The notes under the pieces were generated by a model. It worked only from the letters and a program-made list of their open reading frames with translations. It was not told the origin of the DNA and made no database searches. From Deroplatys truncata (Eukaryota > Arthropoda > Insecta > Mantodea > Mantidae), in assembly GCA_030765065.1 (NCBI GenBank), contig CM060981.1, forward strand, positions 226,865,152 to 226,929,151: DNA of 64,000 bases. The letters run 5' to 3'. How positions within the stretch are numbered: the first letter of the stretch is position 1; each line of letters opens with the position of its first letter. The position numbers and the translations under genes are program-made. Below, piece after piece: positions 1 to 11,360 of this stretch.

Positions 1-140
1 ATCATAGCTCTCATTAAGATTTTCACGTGTCTAGAACTGTTGCGCCGATTATACCAGCACTTTGATATCACAGGAAGATCCACGCTGACCCGGTTTAGAA
101 CATTGGAAAATGAAATTGTATATTTGGCTAAGACTTTGCT

Positions 141-645
141 ATGGAATTAACAATAACAATTGGAATGTTGAACTCAATATTATGGAGCAGAAACATTTTA
201 AATACAACTAAAAAGCTTACTTATAATTCAATAGTACAAAGTATATTATTCTATGGAGCAGAGACGTGGACAATGGATAGGCAACAAGAAAGAAGACTAT
301 TAACAATAGAGATGGATTTTGCCGGAGGGCTTCTCGAATCTCAAGAAGGGATACAATTAGAAACACAAAATTTCGGGAAATAATGGTTATAAAAAAGAAT
401 GTATTGAAAATAATAGAAGAGAGAGATTAAAATGGTTCGGCCATGTGCAAGAATGCGAAACGATAGAGTAATAAGAGTGGTGCTACAATGGGAAGCTGGA
501 GGAAACAGACGAGGAAGACCAAGAGAACAAACGATGGACGGAGTCCAAAGAAACTTGGGGCTCTAGAGGATTAACAGATGAAGATGTAGTGGATAGAGAC
601 ATATGGAGAAATAAAATTATGAATGGGTTTTACGAAAATTACTGA
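141..645 (+). pseudogene. LINE reverse transcriptase C-terminal remnant
   Basis: A degraded C-terminal end of a non-LTR retrotransposon reverse transcriptase. The first frame (141-383) reads the thumb-like stretch around YNSIVQSILFYGAETWTMD. After a frameshift, 425-640 reads RRRLKWFGHVQ, then RRGRPREQ and a Trp-rich tail. These are the typical C-terminal blocks (RLxWxGHV, RRGRPR) of many invertebrate LINEs. Stops and frameshifts break it. A short AAATAAAATAAA run near 660 may be the remnant 3' tail. The palm domain is absent or outside the window. The clade is not assigned. Confidence 0.7.
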
Positions 646-1177
646 ATGGTAGATAATTCCTAAATAAAATAAATTTATATGGATTTGTTGTGCTGATGGT
701 GCTTAAAATCCAGAAAGTGCCTGAAAATTACGGTTTAATGACTGTGAGCATTATTAATAAACATGATTTTGTGAACATTTTTAGTGACAATTTCGCTATG
801 GACTGGGATACTTGTGTTGTGGTCATTTCGATGCGGACTGATTCATTCATACGCTACAAAAAGTAGGTCGAGGTACAGCATAATTAAGAGTTAGACCTTT
901 AAACAAAAGTTAGCTGTTTTCCTTAAGTTGTCGTATTGAAAACCTACTTATCTGAGCAAGAAAGTTGGAGAAGTATTGATAGAGTAGGTTCACAAATACC
1001 TAGCTAAGTCGGTTCATGTAGATAAAGCAATCAAGAGATGTTAATGTTATACAGGGTGAGTCATCTAAAACGTACACTGCAAATATCTGAATAAAAAAAC
1101 AAATTGAAGAATATTCACATTTGTTTTGATCTTAAGCTGCATGGCAAATTGAACTCAGTTTATAACTCAGGATTTTT
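646..1177. other. No recognised feature
   Basis: AT-rich sequence between a LINE remnant and the first family A copy. I see no ORF, repeat or motif in it. Confidence 0.4.
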
Positions 1178-1791
1178 ACTTTCTCTACTACATATAGTAA
1201 GTAGGGGAAGTATTGTATTCCACCCAAAAATTCGATACCGAGATTTCACGGGAAATATACATTTTGAGACCCCCTGAATCCAAAAAAAGCATTTTTGGAA
1301 ACATGTCCGTCTGTGTGTCTTTGAACAGCATAACTCAGAAACGAACAGTCGGATAAACACCAAACTTGGTATTTAGGTTCAGTATCTTCCAGAGATGCGA
1401 CATGAAAGATTTCAAGAAAATCCCCACCCTAGATTACCCTTTACATGGAACATTTTTCGAAAATTTTAGTTTTCTCAAAAATGGCTCTAACGATTTTGAT
1501 TAAAATATCATATGTTTAAGATATTTTCATGACAAATAAAATGTATATCTTGAATTTTCTGGGAATGTCTCCAAAAATATTCTTCATTGTGAACGACTTT
1601 TGCAAACTAGTAAACCATAAGAGATAGACAAAATTTTACTACACAAAAAATGTAGATCGCGTTAAAATAAACAATCTATGTCATATACATTTTTGTTGTT
1701 GAGTGAACCATTTTCGAGATATTGCTTGTTATTCCCTTAAACTTTCCAATACTTATACTTTTTCTCAAATGGGAATTCGTTATTCATTTTT
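1178..1791 (+). repeat. Family A copy 1, 3'-truncated
   Basis: Starts ACTTTCTCTACTACATATAG and follows the family for about 610 bases. It stops after ...CGTTATTCATTTTT, where copy 2 begins. Copy 3 (2636) is cut at the same internal point. This suggests the pair partial+full was duplicated as a unit. Confidence 0.9.
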
Positions 1792-2633
1792 ACTTTCTCT
1801 ACTACGTATAGTAAGTAGGGGAAGTATTGCATTCCACCCAAAAATTCGATACCGAGATTTCACCGGAAATATATGTTTTGAGATCTCCTGAATCCAAAAA
1901 AAGCATTTTTGGAAACATGTCCGTGTGTGTGTGTGTGTGTGTGTGTCTGTGAACAGAATAACTCAAAAACGAACAGTCGGACCTTGTTATTTAGGTTCAG
2001 TATCTTCCAGAGATGCGACACGAAGGTTTTCAAGAAAATCCCCCCACTCCAGACTACCCTTTACATGGAAAATTTTTCGAAAATCTTAATTTTCTCAAAA
2101 ATGGCTCTAACGATTTTGATGAAAATATCATATGTTTAAGATAATGTCATGAGAAATGAAATGTATATCTCGAATTTTCTGGGAATGTCTCCAAAAGTAT
2201 TCTTCATTGTGAACGCCTTTTGCATAACTGGTAAACCATAAGAGATAGACAAAATTTTACTACACAAAAATGTAGATCAAGTTAAAATACACAACTTATG
2301 TCATATACATTTCTTTTGTTGAGTGAACCTTTTCGAGATATTGCTTGTTATTTCCTTAAATTTTCCGATACTTATACTTTTTCTCAAATACGTTATTCAT
2401 TTTTTTATGTCCTGACATGCAAAGAGAATGGAATGCGCCACATAGCAACCAGCGTTAAAATATTTGACTATCGCTTAAAAGCTACCATATTCCCCTTGCA
2501 TCTACAAGAAAATTACCAATAAGATTGACATCTCGATATCTCGATTAACATGAAGCATATGGAGAATAGGCGTTTGTAAAATTAGATTGTACAAGAGTAG
2601 AGAAAGTCATGTGAGTGTAACACATCAGATTTT
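1792..2633 (+). mobile_element. Family A copy 2, full length (reference copy)
   Basis: This copy shows all family landmarks. The 5' terminus is ACTTTCTCTACTACG, which contains TCTCTACTA. A variable (GT)n tract is at 1922-1945. Conserved AT-rich blocks follow. The subterminal inverted match AGTAGAGAAAGT is at 2596-2607. A small hairpin follows, stem ATGTG (2609-2613) and CACAT (2621-2625) with a 7-base loop. The end is CAGAT then Ts. Length is about 842 bases. No ORF is credible. The architecture (asymmetric inverted repeat, 3' hairpin, T-rich insertion sites, no clear target duplication) resembles non-autonomous Helentron/DINE-1 rolling-circle elements. That class assignment is inference. Confidence 0.85.
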
Positions 2634-2635
2634 TT

Positions 2636-3167
2636 ACTTTCTCTACTACGTATAGTAAGTAGGGGAAGTATTGTATTCCACCCAAAATTTCGATACCGAG
2701 ATTTCACCGGAAATACATGTTTTGAGACTCACTGAATCTAAATAAAGCATTTTTGGAAACATGTCCGTGTGTGTGTCTGTGTGTCTGTGAACATCATAAC
2801 TCAAAAACGAAGAGTCGGATAAACACCAAACTTGGTATTTAGGTTCAGTATTTTCCAGAGATGCGACACGAAGGTTTTCAAGAAAATCCCCCCACCCCAG
2901 ACTACCCTTTACATGGAACATTTTTCAAAAATTTTAATTTTCTCAAACACGGCTCTAACGATTTTAATTAAAGTATCATATGTTTAGGACAATGTCATGA
3001 GAAATGAAATGTATATTTTACTACACGAAAAATGTAGATCGCGTTAAAATGCACAATTTATGTCATATACATTTCTTTTGTTGAGTGAACCGTTTGCGAG
3101 ATATTGCTTGTTATTCCCTTAAATTTTCCAATACTTATACATTTTCTCAAATCCGTTATTCATTTTT
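2636..3167 (+). repeat. Family A copy 3, 3'-truncated with internal deletion
   Basis: Begins directly after the 3' T-run of copy 2, head-to-tail. It lacks the block corresponding to about 2160-2260 of copy 2; the jump is visible at 3010-3020. It stops at the same internal point as copy 1, where copy 4 begins. Confidence 0.88.
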
Positions 3168-4030
3168 ACTTTCTCTACTACGTATAGTAAGTAGGGGAAG
3201 TATTGCATTCCACCCAAAAATTCGATACCGAGATTTCACCGGAAATACATGTTTTGAGACCTCCTGAATCCAAAAAAGCATTTTTGGAAACATGTCCGTG
3301 TGTGTCTGTCTGTGTGTCTGTGTGTCTGTGTGTCTGTGAACAGCATAACTCAAAAACGAACAGTCGGATAAGCACCAAACTTGGTATTTAGGTTCAGTAT
3401 CTTCCAGAGATGCGACACGAAGGTTTTCAAGAAAATCCCCCCACCCCAGACTACCCTTTACATGGAAGATTTTTCGAAAATTTTAATTTTCTCAAAAATG
3501 GCTCTAACGATTTTGATGAAAATATCATATGTTTAGGACAATGTCATGAGAAATGAAATGTATATCTCGAATTTTCTGGGAATGTCTCCAAACGTATTCT
3601 TCATTGTGAACGACTTTTGCATAACTGGTAAACCATAAGAGATAGACAAAATTTTACTACACAAAAAATGTAGATCGCGTTAAAATACACAACTTATGTC
3701 ATATACATTTCTTTTGTTGAGTGAACCGTTTTCGAGATATTGCTTGTTATTTCCTTAAATTTTTCAATACTTTTTCCCAAAATCGTTATTCATTTTTTTA
3801 TGTCCTGGACATGCAAAGAGAATGGAATGCGCCACATAGCAACCAGCGTTAAAATATTTGACTATCGCTTAAAAGCTACCATATTTCCCTTGCATCTACA
3901 AGAAAATTACCAATAAGATTGACATCTCGATATCTCGATTAACATGAAGCATATGGAGAATAGGCGTTTGTAAAAATAGATTGTACAAGAGTAGAGAAAG
4001 TCAGGTGAGTGTAACACATCAGATTTTTTA
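3168..4030 (+). mobile_element. Family A copy 4, full length
   Basis: Complete from ACTTTCTCTACTACG to AACACATCAGATTTTTT. It carries a longer GT/CT-rich tract (3296-3340) than copy 2. The 3' hairpin stem has one change (AGGTG). It is followed immediately by an extra palindromic 3' segment. Confidence 0.9.
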
Positions 4031-4345
4031 TCTTGGATATGCAAAGAGAATGGTGCTGCACCTAGCAACCAGCTATTAAGAGATATGTCTATGCTTAAAG
4101 GCTACTGTATTTCTATGTTGCCCTTGCAATTACAAAACAAGGGGAACATAGTCCGCCTTAAGCGATAGTCAAATATTTTTAGAACTGGTCGCTATGTGTA
4201 AAATGTAATTTCTCTTTGCATGGCAAAAGATCGTTTCTGCAAATGTTTATCTCGATTAATATGAAATGGATGGACAATAAGAGTTTGTAAAAATAGTTTG
4301 TACAAGAGTAGAGAAAGTCATGCGAGTGTAACACATCAGATTTTT
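4031..4345 (+). repeat. Extra palindromic 3' segment of family A
   Basis: A second family A 3' end, with GAGTAGAGAAAGT at about 4308 and AACACATCAGATTTTT at the end. It begins with an imperfect palindrome at about 4030-4215. The left arm (TGCAAAGAGAATGG...CTTAAAGGCTACTG...TTGCCCTTG) is met by its inverse (CAAGGGGAACATAG...CTTAAGCGATAG...CTCTTTGCATGG). The same module occurs at 54990 and 63665, and in part at 27785. Confidence 0.8.
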
Positions 4346-4716
4346 TACCTAAAGGCTGGTTCACAGTTACCAGAGAATGGCTCGGAAACGAGAACGGGAA
4401 GTAATATAGCATACAAGATTTTGGTCCACAATAGCTCGGTAACGAGAATGGGAACATATCGGTCACATAGTAGAAATCGATTTTGCGCATTGAGATTTTA
4501 TGTGCTTTAAACTGACCAATGCTATTTTTCTCACCCGCTTCCAATTCAGCCGACATACTGGGGTTAGCCAACGTCAAAATTGCAGGTGTTGCTGCCCCAC
4601 GTGTGATAGCCAATTTGAGAGGGTTATTGTCCCACTGTTGGAGAGCCAAACTTGAAGTTGTTTATTACTGCTGTTTGCACCTCGTTTTGCAGGAGATATG
4701 TTTCTTGGAGTGTTGG
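4346..4716. other. Unassigned; contains a degenerate copy of the adjacent TIR motif
   Basis: The stretch at 4580-4640 (GCTGCCCCACGTGTGATAGC) weakly echoes the start of the element at 4717 (CCCCACGTACGATACAA). Nothing else is recognised. Confidence 0.35.
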
Positions 4717-5906
4717 CCCCACGTACGATACAAACTTTCCGGTGGTCTTTGCCCCATGTTCACTTTTCCGGTGGTCTTCGCCCTAACGTTTAAAAAATCA
4801 ACTTTGTATTTTAATGTTTATTTAAATATTATATATGTATGCCTCGGCTGCGTCAGTAGTAATTTGCAGAAACACGCATCTCTTAGCAGGGGTAGTACGG
4901 CTAAAGAATGAAGGCTTACACAAATTATAATGGTATTTAACTTCGATTTATTAATCTTTCACACGGTTAAATAGCACTTCACAGATATATCCTGCTGTAG
5001 AGCTGCGATATTATTGTTTAATTGCACTATTATTATATTTTATATTATATAATTAGACTGGCAGCCCGCCTTAAAGCAATATGTGTATGTAATAATATAT
5101 AAAATGTATGTAACAGTCATTGTATTAATGTTTATATTATTATGTGCATGTTTAATAATGTTATGTGAATTTATTATGTAATTTAACAATGTAGGAGCTG
5201 TGAGAATAGAAGCAAAATACCTTCCGTAGCAAACAGAATTACAGTGAGAAGCCGAAAGTTGGTAACAATGAGGTAAGCTTGAGACAACAATAAATTAGAA
5301 AGTTTAATAATGCTATTAATAATTCTTGGAACAATAATGTAATATTTAAAACAGTTTATAAATAGCCAATCAAAAACTAGAAAAAGCTTTAAGTTAAATA
5401 AAAGTTGTCTATTGGAATAGAATTAGCCAATCAGAGACTTGAAATATAGTAAATGTACAAATTTAAGCGGTAGACGCCAGAAGCTAGAAGGCAGAGTTCC
5501 CGAGCTTGCTCGGTACTTATTCAGTGTGAAACATAAAAAATTCATTACGGCGTGAATAGTATCAAGTTTACGTGTTAAAAAGCACAAGTCACAATAATCT
5601 CACAGCTCTACAGTAGGATATATCAGCGAAGTGTTAATTAATCGTGTGAAGGATTAATCAAAGGAGTGAAGTTAAAAATTATAATTTGTGTAAGCCTTCA
5701 TTCTTTAGCCGTACTGCCCACGCTAAGAGATACGTGTTTCTGCAAATTACTACTGACGCAGCCGAGGCATACATATATAATATTAAAAATAAATATTAAA
5801 AATAAATGTTTAAAATAAAAAACCGATTCGTGTATGTGGGGCGAAGGCCACGGGAAAAGTGAACGTTGGGGCGAAGGCCACCGGAAACCTTGTATCGTAC
5901 GTGGGG
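4717..5906. mobile_element. Long-TIR DNA element (family C), non-autonomous
   Basis: Two inverted arms of about 300 bases, 4717-5017 and 5590-5906, bound a non-coding core. The termini are CCCCACGTACGATACAA and its inverse TTGTATCGTACGTGGGG. Inside each arm the motif GGTGGTCTTCGCCC occurs twice, spaced by a TTCACTTTTCC block, so the arms carry subterminal repeats as well. Length is 1190 bases. There is no transposase fragment and no certain target duplication. Superfamily unknown. Confidence 0.75.
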
Positions 5907-6154
5907 CTACAATAAATCTATTTCACCTTTAAAGGCAGTTTCTAAAGACGTGTTCTGGCTTGTCGTCACGGTGACTGTACGGTAGAGCAACAAAGCCGTA
6001 CACAATAATTGGTATAAGCCTCGATATGGCATTATATTTTTAAAATCTAGCAGAGAATTCCAACTTGTAGAATTTTTTCTGCAAACTACTTACTTACTAT
6101 GTACTTACTTCAGATTGAAAGAGGAAAATTGAATATAAAAAGTGTCTGTTACAG

Positions 6155-7160
6155 AACGAGGTGGCGCTACGGTAACGCGTGCGACTCGCATTCCGAAGAT
6201 CCCGGGTTCCATCCCCGGTGACCGCCCACACTGACCCATGGATTTTTCCTGGGTTTCCCGGGGTTAGCAGGCACATGTTGGGGTGGTTTCTTCCTTTCCA
6301 TGATTTTCCTTTCATTCCGTTTCCTTCTCATCTTTCAGGTATGCTTCTAGGTTTCTTGGCGTACGGCGGTGTCGGGCAGATGGGGCTTAATGCTTAATGG
6401 AAAGAGTATACCCGTGGATACCATAGGGTTTCTTCATTGGTGGATAGTTCTTCGCCCTCTCCCGTAGGGGAGGGATTCCGACCCTTAGCACTCGTGGTAC
6501 ATCTGACGTTACTAGAAGTGCGTCGGGTCGAACATTCGAGCTCCTCCCGTTGGGGAGCTGTTCGGATTGGGTTGGTCTCGACGTGGCAGTGGATACCCAT
6601 GGGAGATTGGGTACGTCTGTATGGGTTTCCATACAGACGGGGTTGTGAGACGCCTCATTGTCCTCCAGTACCGACCTGGATAGCCGGTAGACGGCTTGCT
6701 AGAATGCTGTCGGCCCTACCGAGATATCGGTAGTCTCCCTTTCGGGATGACGCGCGTAAGTGGCGGATCCACTTCCATCTCCGCGTAAACGTGGGGGCCG
6801 TTTTAGGAAACCAGATATTGGCCTCATGGGAAACCTCCCACGGTTTGGGGAGCTACTCGGTTGGCGCTGGACCCTGGTATAGAAGGGGGATTTGGGCTCC
6901 GGCTCTTGACCTGGTAGACCTTCGCTCAGCACAGTTCTTCGCCTTCGCTCAGCGGGTCCAGAAGTGGGACGGATCTGAAGCTTGGAAATGCCTCTGTAGC
7001 CTCCTGTAGTTGCTTCACTCCATCCCTTCCTTTTAGGGGGGTGTTGTAGCCGGAATGGATTTGTGCAGGTCGCAACGCGCGAGGTGTCCCGCTCCGTTGA
7101 ATCGCCTCTTCCTCCATAGTGCACCTGTCGGGACCGGAACACGGTTCTTGGCTTTATATT
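6155..7160 (+). repeat. tRNA-derived SINE head joined to a long GC-rich body
   Basis: A tRNA-like head begins near 6155: an A-box-like GTGGCGCTACGGTAACGCG and a B box GGGTTCCATCC at 6204-6214. The usual SINE middle follows (TTTTTCCTGGGTTTCCCGG, GGTGGTTTCTTCC) to about 6350. It then continues into about 800 bases of GC-rich sequence not seen in the other SINEs here, ending near 7160. Whether this is one long SINE or a composite cannot be decided from one copy. The many small ORFs inside have no recognisable product. Confidence 0.65.
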
Positions 7161-7699
7161 AAATAAACTTTATTGTAAAAATGTAGGTACTATACTCATT
7201 ACTAAACTAATTTGTAGTGGTTGTCTCACAAACACGGCTTTCTACTTGTGTATAGCATTTTAGTTTCTTCACCTGTTTAATAAACAAATATTACAAGTCG
7301 CTTGCCAAATCGCAATGTCACTGCCCCAGCTGACAGGTCATCATTTACAGGCAGCCAACTTTAAGCAAAGGAGATCACGTAAATAATTGTTCCAGTTTAA
7401 CAACCGGTATATGACATTCGACAGAAGTAATAGCGAAAGTGACCCCACCCTGGGATAAACGGCACATGTCGCAACAGGCAGAGGTGCGGTCTGCGCAGAG
7501 GCGTGTGTGTGTAGTCTTCTGCAATATTGGGGCGTGTCGTACAACTTTTATAGTAAAACAATAGGTAACGCTTGCCAACTTTGTTTCCGAGGGCCACTGG
7601 ATTCATGTTCATGATGATTGTTGAGTTTCTTAGACATGGCTTAGTTGCTTCAAGTTTCATCAAGCCTATTCAACTCTTTCCGTACTTCGTAGTAATGGG
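7161..7699. other. No recognised feature
   Basis: Mixed-composition sequence between a SINE-like element and a LINE remnant. No ORF or repeat that I can assign. Confidence 0.35.
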
Positions 7700-8596
7700 T
7701 GATGGAATGATCACAAGATAAGTGCCTTAGCTAACGGAAGATTAGCAATGACTGCTATAAGAATATGCTTAAAGAAAATACCAGATATGCAAATTAAATG
7801 GTTGGAAAGGGTTTACAAAGCTGTAGTTGAAGCAAAAATGGTCTATGGATCAGAGATTTGGGGAAGCGACAGAGGATGGGAGATGATTGATAAAGTACAT
7901 AGATCGTTCTGTAAATGTATGATAGGTTTATCTATTTCATTACCTAATGCAGCACAATGTTGGAGTTGGGAAGAGTAGGTAGCAAGGGCATGATAGTAGA
8001 AAGGATACTTAAATATTGGCTTAGATTGAAATCATTGGACGAGCATAATATCTTGAGGCAATGTTTAATAATCCAAGAAAACTCCAGTGCTGGGATAAAC
8101 TGGCCTCAAGGAATAAGGGGAATTTTACAGGAAATAGGAATGGGTAACTTATGGGAGGAGAGAGAGGGGTTAGTTAAAGGTTTCTGGAAAGAAGTGAGGA
8201 ACAGTAGAAGATATAAAGAAACAAGAATTATTTCACTGTCTGGAAGGAAAGAAACGTTTGGAACTATATAGACAGTTACAGGTGGACTGGGGAAGGGAGA
8301 AGTATGTGGATGTAGGTAATAGGTTAGTGAGAGGAGGGTGGGCCTAGTCTAGATTAAGTGCACATAGACTAAGGAGGGATAGAAAGGGAGCAAATTTGGA
8401 TAGGTGTCCTCTTTGTGGAGAGGCAGATAAAATTTGCATTATGTAATTGAATGTGAAGAAACTAAATTGTGGAGAAATCAGTTTTTACCTAAAGAATGGG
8501 GGAAAGTTAAAAAAGAAGTATTAAAAGTTAGGATAATGAAAATACAAAAGGAGAGAGATATAAAAAGAATAGCAGAATATATGGGGAGAGTAGGAG
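7700..8596 (+). pseudogene. LINE reverse transcriptase C-terminal remnant with zinc knuckle
   Basis: The reading runs over at least three frames. 7700-7978 gives ANGRLAMTAIRICLKK and ERVYKAVVEAKMVYGSEIWG, the post-palm thumb region. 7957-8271 gives LGRVGSKGMIVERILKYW. From about 8370, RCPLCGEADK followed by HYVIEC gives a C-x2-C...H-x4-C knuckle and a basic tail. This order is typical of the C-terminal third of invertebrate non-LTR elements. Frameshifts near 7970 and 8430 and a stop near 8271 make it dead. It ends exactly where a minus-strand family A copy begins. The clade is not assigned. It is a different lineage from the remnant at 141. Confidence 0.75.
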
Positions 8597-8600
8597 AAAA

Positions 8601-9469
8601 ATCTGATGTGTTACACTCACATGACTTTCTCTACTCTTGTACAATCTATTTTTACAAACGCCTATTCTCCATATGCTTCATATTAATCGAGATATCGAGA
8701 TGTCCATCTTATTTGTAATTTTCTTGTAAATGCAAGGGGAATATGGTAGCTTTTAAGCGATAGTCAAATATTTTATCGCTGGTTGCTATGTGGCGCATTC
8801 CATTCTCTTTGCATGTCCAGGACATAAAAAATGAATAACGAATTTGAGAAAAAGTATAAGTATTGGAAAATTTAAGGAAATAACAAGCAATATCTCGAAA
8901 ACGGTTCACTCAACAAAAAAAATGTATATGATATAAGTTGTGTATTTTAACGCGATCTACATTTTTTGTGTAGTAAAATTTTGTCTATCTCTTATGGTTT
9001 ACCAGTTATGCAAAAGTCGTTCATAATGAAGAATACTTTTGTAGACATTCCAAGAAATTTCGAGATATACATTTCATTTCACATAACATTATCTTAAACA
9101 TATGATATTTTCATCAAAATCGTTAGAGCCATTTTTGAGAAAATTAAAATTTTCGAAAAATGTTCCATGTAAAGGGTAGTCTGGGGTGGGGGGATTTTCT
9201 TGAAAATCTTCGTGTCGCATCTCTGGAAGATACTGAACGTAAATACCAAGTTTGGTGTTTATCCGACTGTTAGTTTTTGAGTTATGCTGTTCACAGACAC
9301 ACACACAGACACACACACACACACACAGACACACACACGGACATGTTTCCAAAAATGCTTTTTTTGGATTCAGGAGGTCTCAAAACATGTATTTCCGATG
9401 AAATCTCGGTATCGAATTTTTGGGTGGAATGCAATACTTCCCCTACTTACTATACGTAGTAGAGAAAGT
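8601..9469 (-). mobile_element. Family A, full length, reverse orientation
   Basis: Both termini are intact. The 3' end hairpin (ATCTGATGTG...CTCACATGAC on the + strand) is at 8601-8623 and GTAGAGAAAGT closes at 9469. The dinucleotide tract has expanded to interrupted (AC)n at 9296-9338. Flanking bases are A-rich on both sides as read here, consistent with T-rich targets. Confidence 0.9.
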
Positions 9470-10656
9470 AAAAATGGTTTAGAAAAATAAAGCAATATGA
9501 ATTTGTTATGACCCATCATGCATAAATAACCACGGTGTTAAAATGTGTGATGGACTAAAGAAAGAAAAAAAATAGCAACTCGAAGTAATGTATTAAAAAT
9601 TTTAAGAATTTTGTATATCATTATGGAAATAAATACACACACATACGCACGCACGCACACAAAACTACGCATACATGTTCGTCACCTGCGGGCTGGTTTC
9701 GTTTATTCCCTCGTGGCAAATTTGTGGGATGTAATGTCTGTCTTCTGAAGGCTCTGCATTAGCTTTTTCGGCCCCTTTTACACTCTCTGCCACCTACTTG
9801 TTGTAAATACTTGTTGTAAATAGGGAAGGAGGTGGAGTTGGTGTTAGAATAAAATGGAGGATGCGAGGGAAGTGAAATGTTGTAGGGTAAAGTGAGTAGA
9901 TATTTAGTGACAGAAGAAAGAAGTTTTTGTGTTTGGTTAAAAGAGGTAAAGGTTTAATATACAATGATAAAATTTAAAACATTGATATAAAAAAATTAAA
10001 AGGGATATAATAGAAAATTTATATTGTGATTAAATACAATGTTATAAGGTAGATAAATAAACAAATAAACACAATTGTACAAATATAGATATAAAGGAAT
10101 TAAATAAGATATTGAATTATTATAAATTAAATAATTACTATGAGAATAATGGAATATTATAAATAGATAACTTTAACTTTATAAAACATTTTAATTAAGG
10201 AAAATTTTAAATAAAATTTACATAAACTTATTAAAATGATTAGTAGTTTAGTAGAAGGTTTTGTTGCTGGCTGCCAGCACATTTTCGCTGGTTTCCAGTG
10301 AATATGGTTACATAGGAGTAGATAGTAGCTGGTTATCAGTTGCTAAGTTTGCTGCTTTCCAGCAAGTGTACATAGATATAGAATTTAGAACTGTAATTAA
10401 TTTTTGTTTTTACGCCTTTACTCTAATCCAATAATTTCTATTTTTCTCTCTTTCTTTTATCTAGTTTTTTAGTATTTATTATTATATTATTATTTTGTAG
10501 ACATTGTGCAATTGTAGTTATTTTATCTGAAGAAATTTGATGTAATCTAAAATGTAAATGTGTTGTGAGAATAAATGAAAAGTTTTAATGTATGTCCCGG
10601 TGTAGTAACCGAGGTGCCGGGATAGTATATTCAGATTTTATTTATTTATTTTATTG
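9470..10656. other. No recognised gene; AT-rich with a CA-rich patch
   Basis: A CA/CG alternating patch lies at 9633-9662. At 10255-10375 related words (GCTGGCTGCCAGCA, GCTGGTTTCCAG, GCTTTCCAGC) recur. No ORF is convincing. Confidence 0.35.
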
Positions 10657-11350
10657 CAAATAGGGAAAGTATTGCATTCCACCCAAAAATTCAATGTCAG
10701 TATTAGCCAGAAATGTATGTTTAGAGACCTCCTGAACCCAAAGAGAGCATTTTATAAAAAGGTATAATCTTTAGTTCAAACTGAAGTGTCCGTTTAATAT
10801 CTGTATTAGTCGTTAATTTATCCTGTGGCTTCGGACCTCCACAGCTTCGGTCTGTGTTGAACAGTATAATTCAAAAACGAAATGCCCGATAAGTATCAAA
10901 CTCGGTATTTAGGTTCTAACAATTTTTATTAAAATGCTAAATATTTAAAGCACATTAAATGACAAATAAAATGTGTAAGTTGTATTCTCTGGGAAAACCT
11001 GCAATAAAGTCATCTTCATTCGGGAAGAATTTTATATAACTTTGTAAAACGGGTCAACCATAAAATACAGAAAAAAAACTTAATGCAAAAAAAAATCCCA
11101 TATAATTGGTTTGAATTTTTTAGTAATTTGCTCATTTTAAAAAATCATCCGCTATGCAGTTGCTTCTTGTGATGTCATGGAAAGAGTGTGGAATCTCATG
11201 GCTAGCTTATAGAGACACATGACTGTCGATTCTGCTTTCTGTATCCCCCTTGTATCTACAACGAAATTTGTAATGAAACTATTTCTGCAAAGACTTATTT
11301 CTATCAATATGAAGTAGGAAGAAAAGTAAGCTTTCATAGGAACAGTTTGT
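10657..11350 (+). repeat. Family A, old divergent copy, both ends lost
   Basis: Internal family A blocks are recognisable (GTATTGCATTCCACCCAAAA, CAAAAACG, ACTCGGTATTTAGGTT, TCTGGGAAAA). The 5' ACTTTCTCTACT is missing and the 3' end is cut before the hairpin, next to the MITE at 11361. About 100 foreign bases interrupt it near 10760-10860. Confidence 0.75.
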
Positions 11351-11360
11351 AGTAGCTATA

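Noticed and set aside
2646..2921. Recurrent minus-strand reading in family A copies (DFLENLRVASLEDTE, KYQVW, SRYRIFGW and variants) as a conserved small protein
   Set aside because: Similar frames appear in copies on either strand because the DNA itself is similar. The frame is shifted by the variable (GT)n tract, starts and stops differ among copies, and other frames are equally open.
4179..4649. 156-codon minus-strand frame
   Set aside because: It runs through the family A palindromic segment and flanking sequence; no protein signal.
6437..7142. Several 70-147 codon frames in the GC-rich SINE body
   Set aside because: GC-rich sequence opens frames on both strands; none shows a domain or coherent start.
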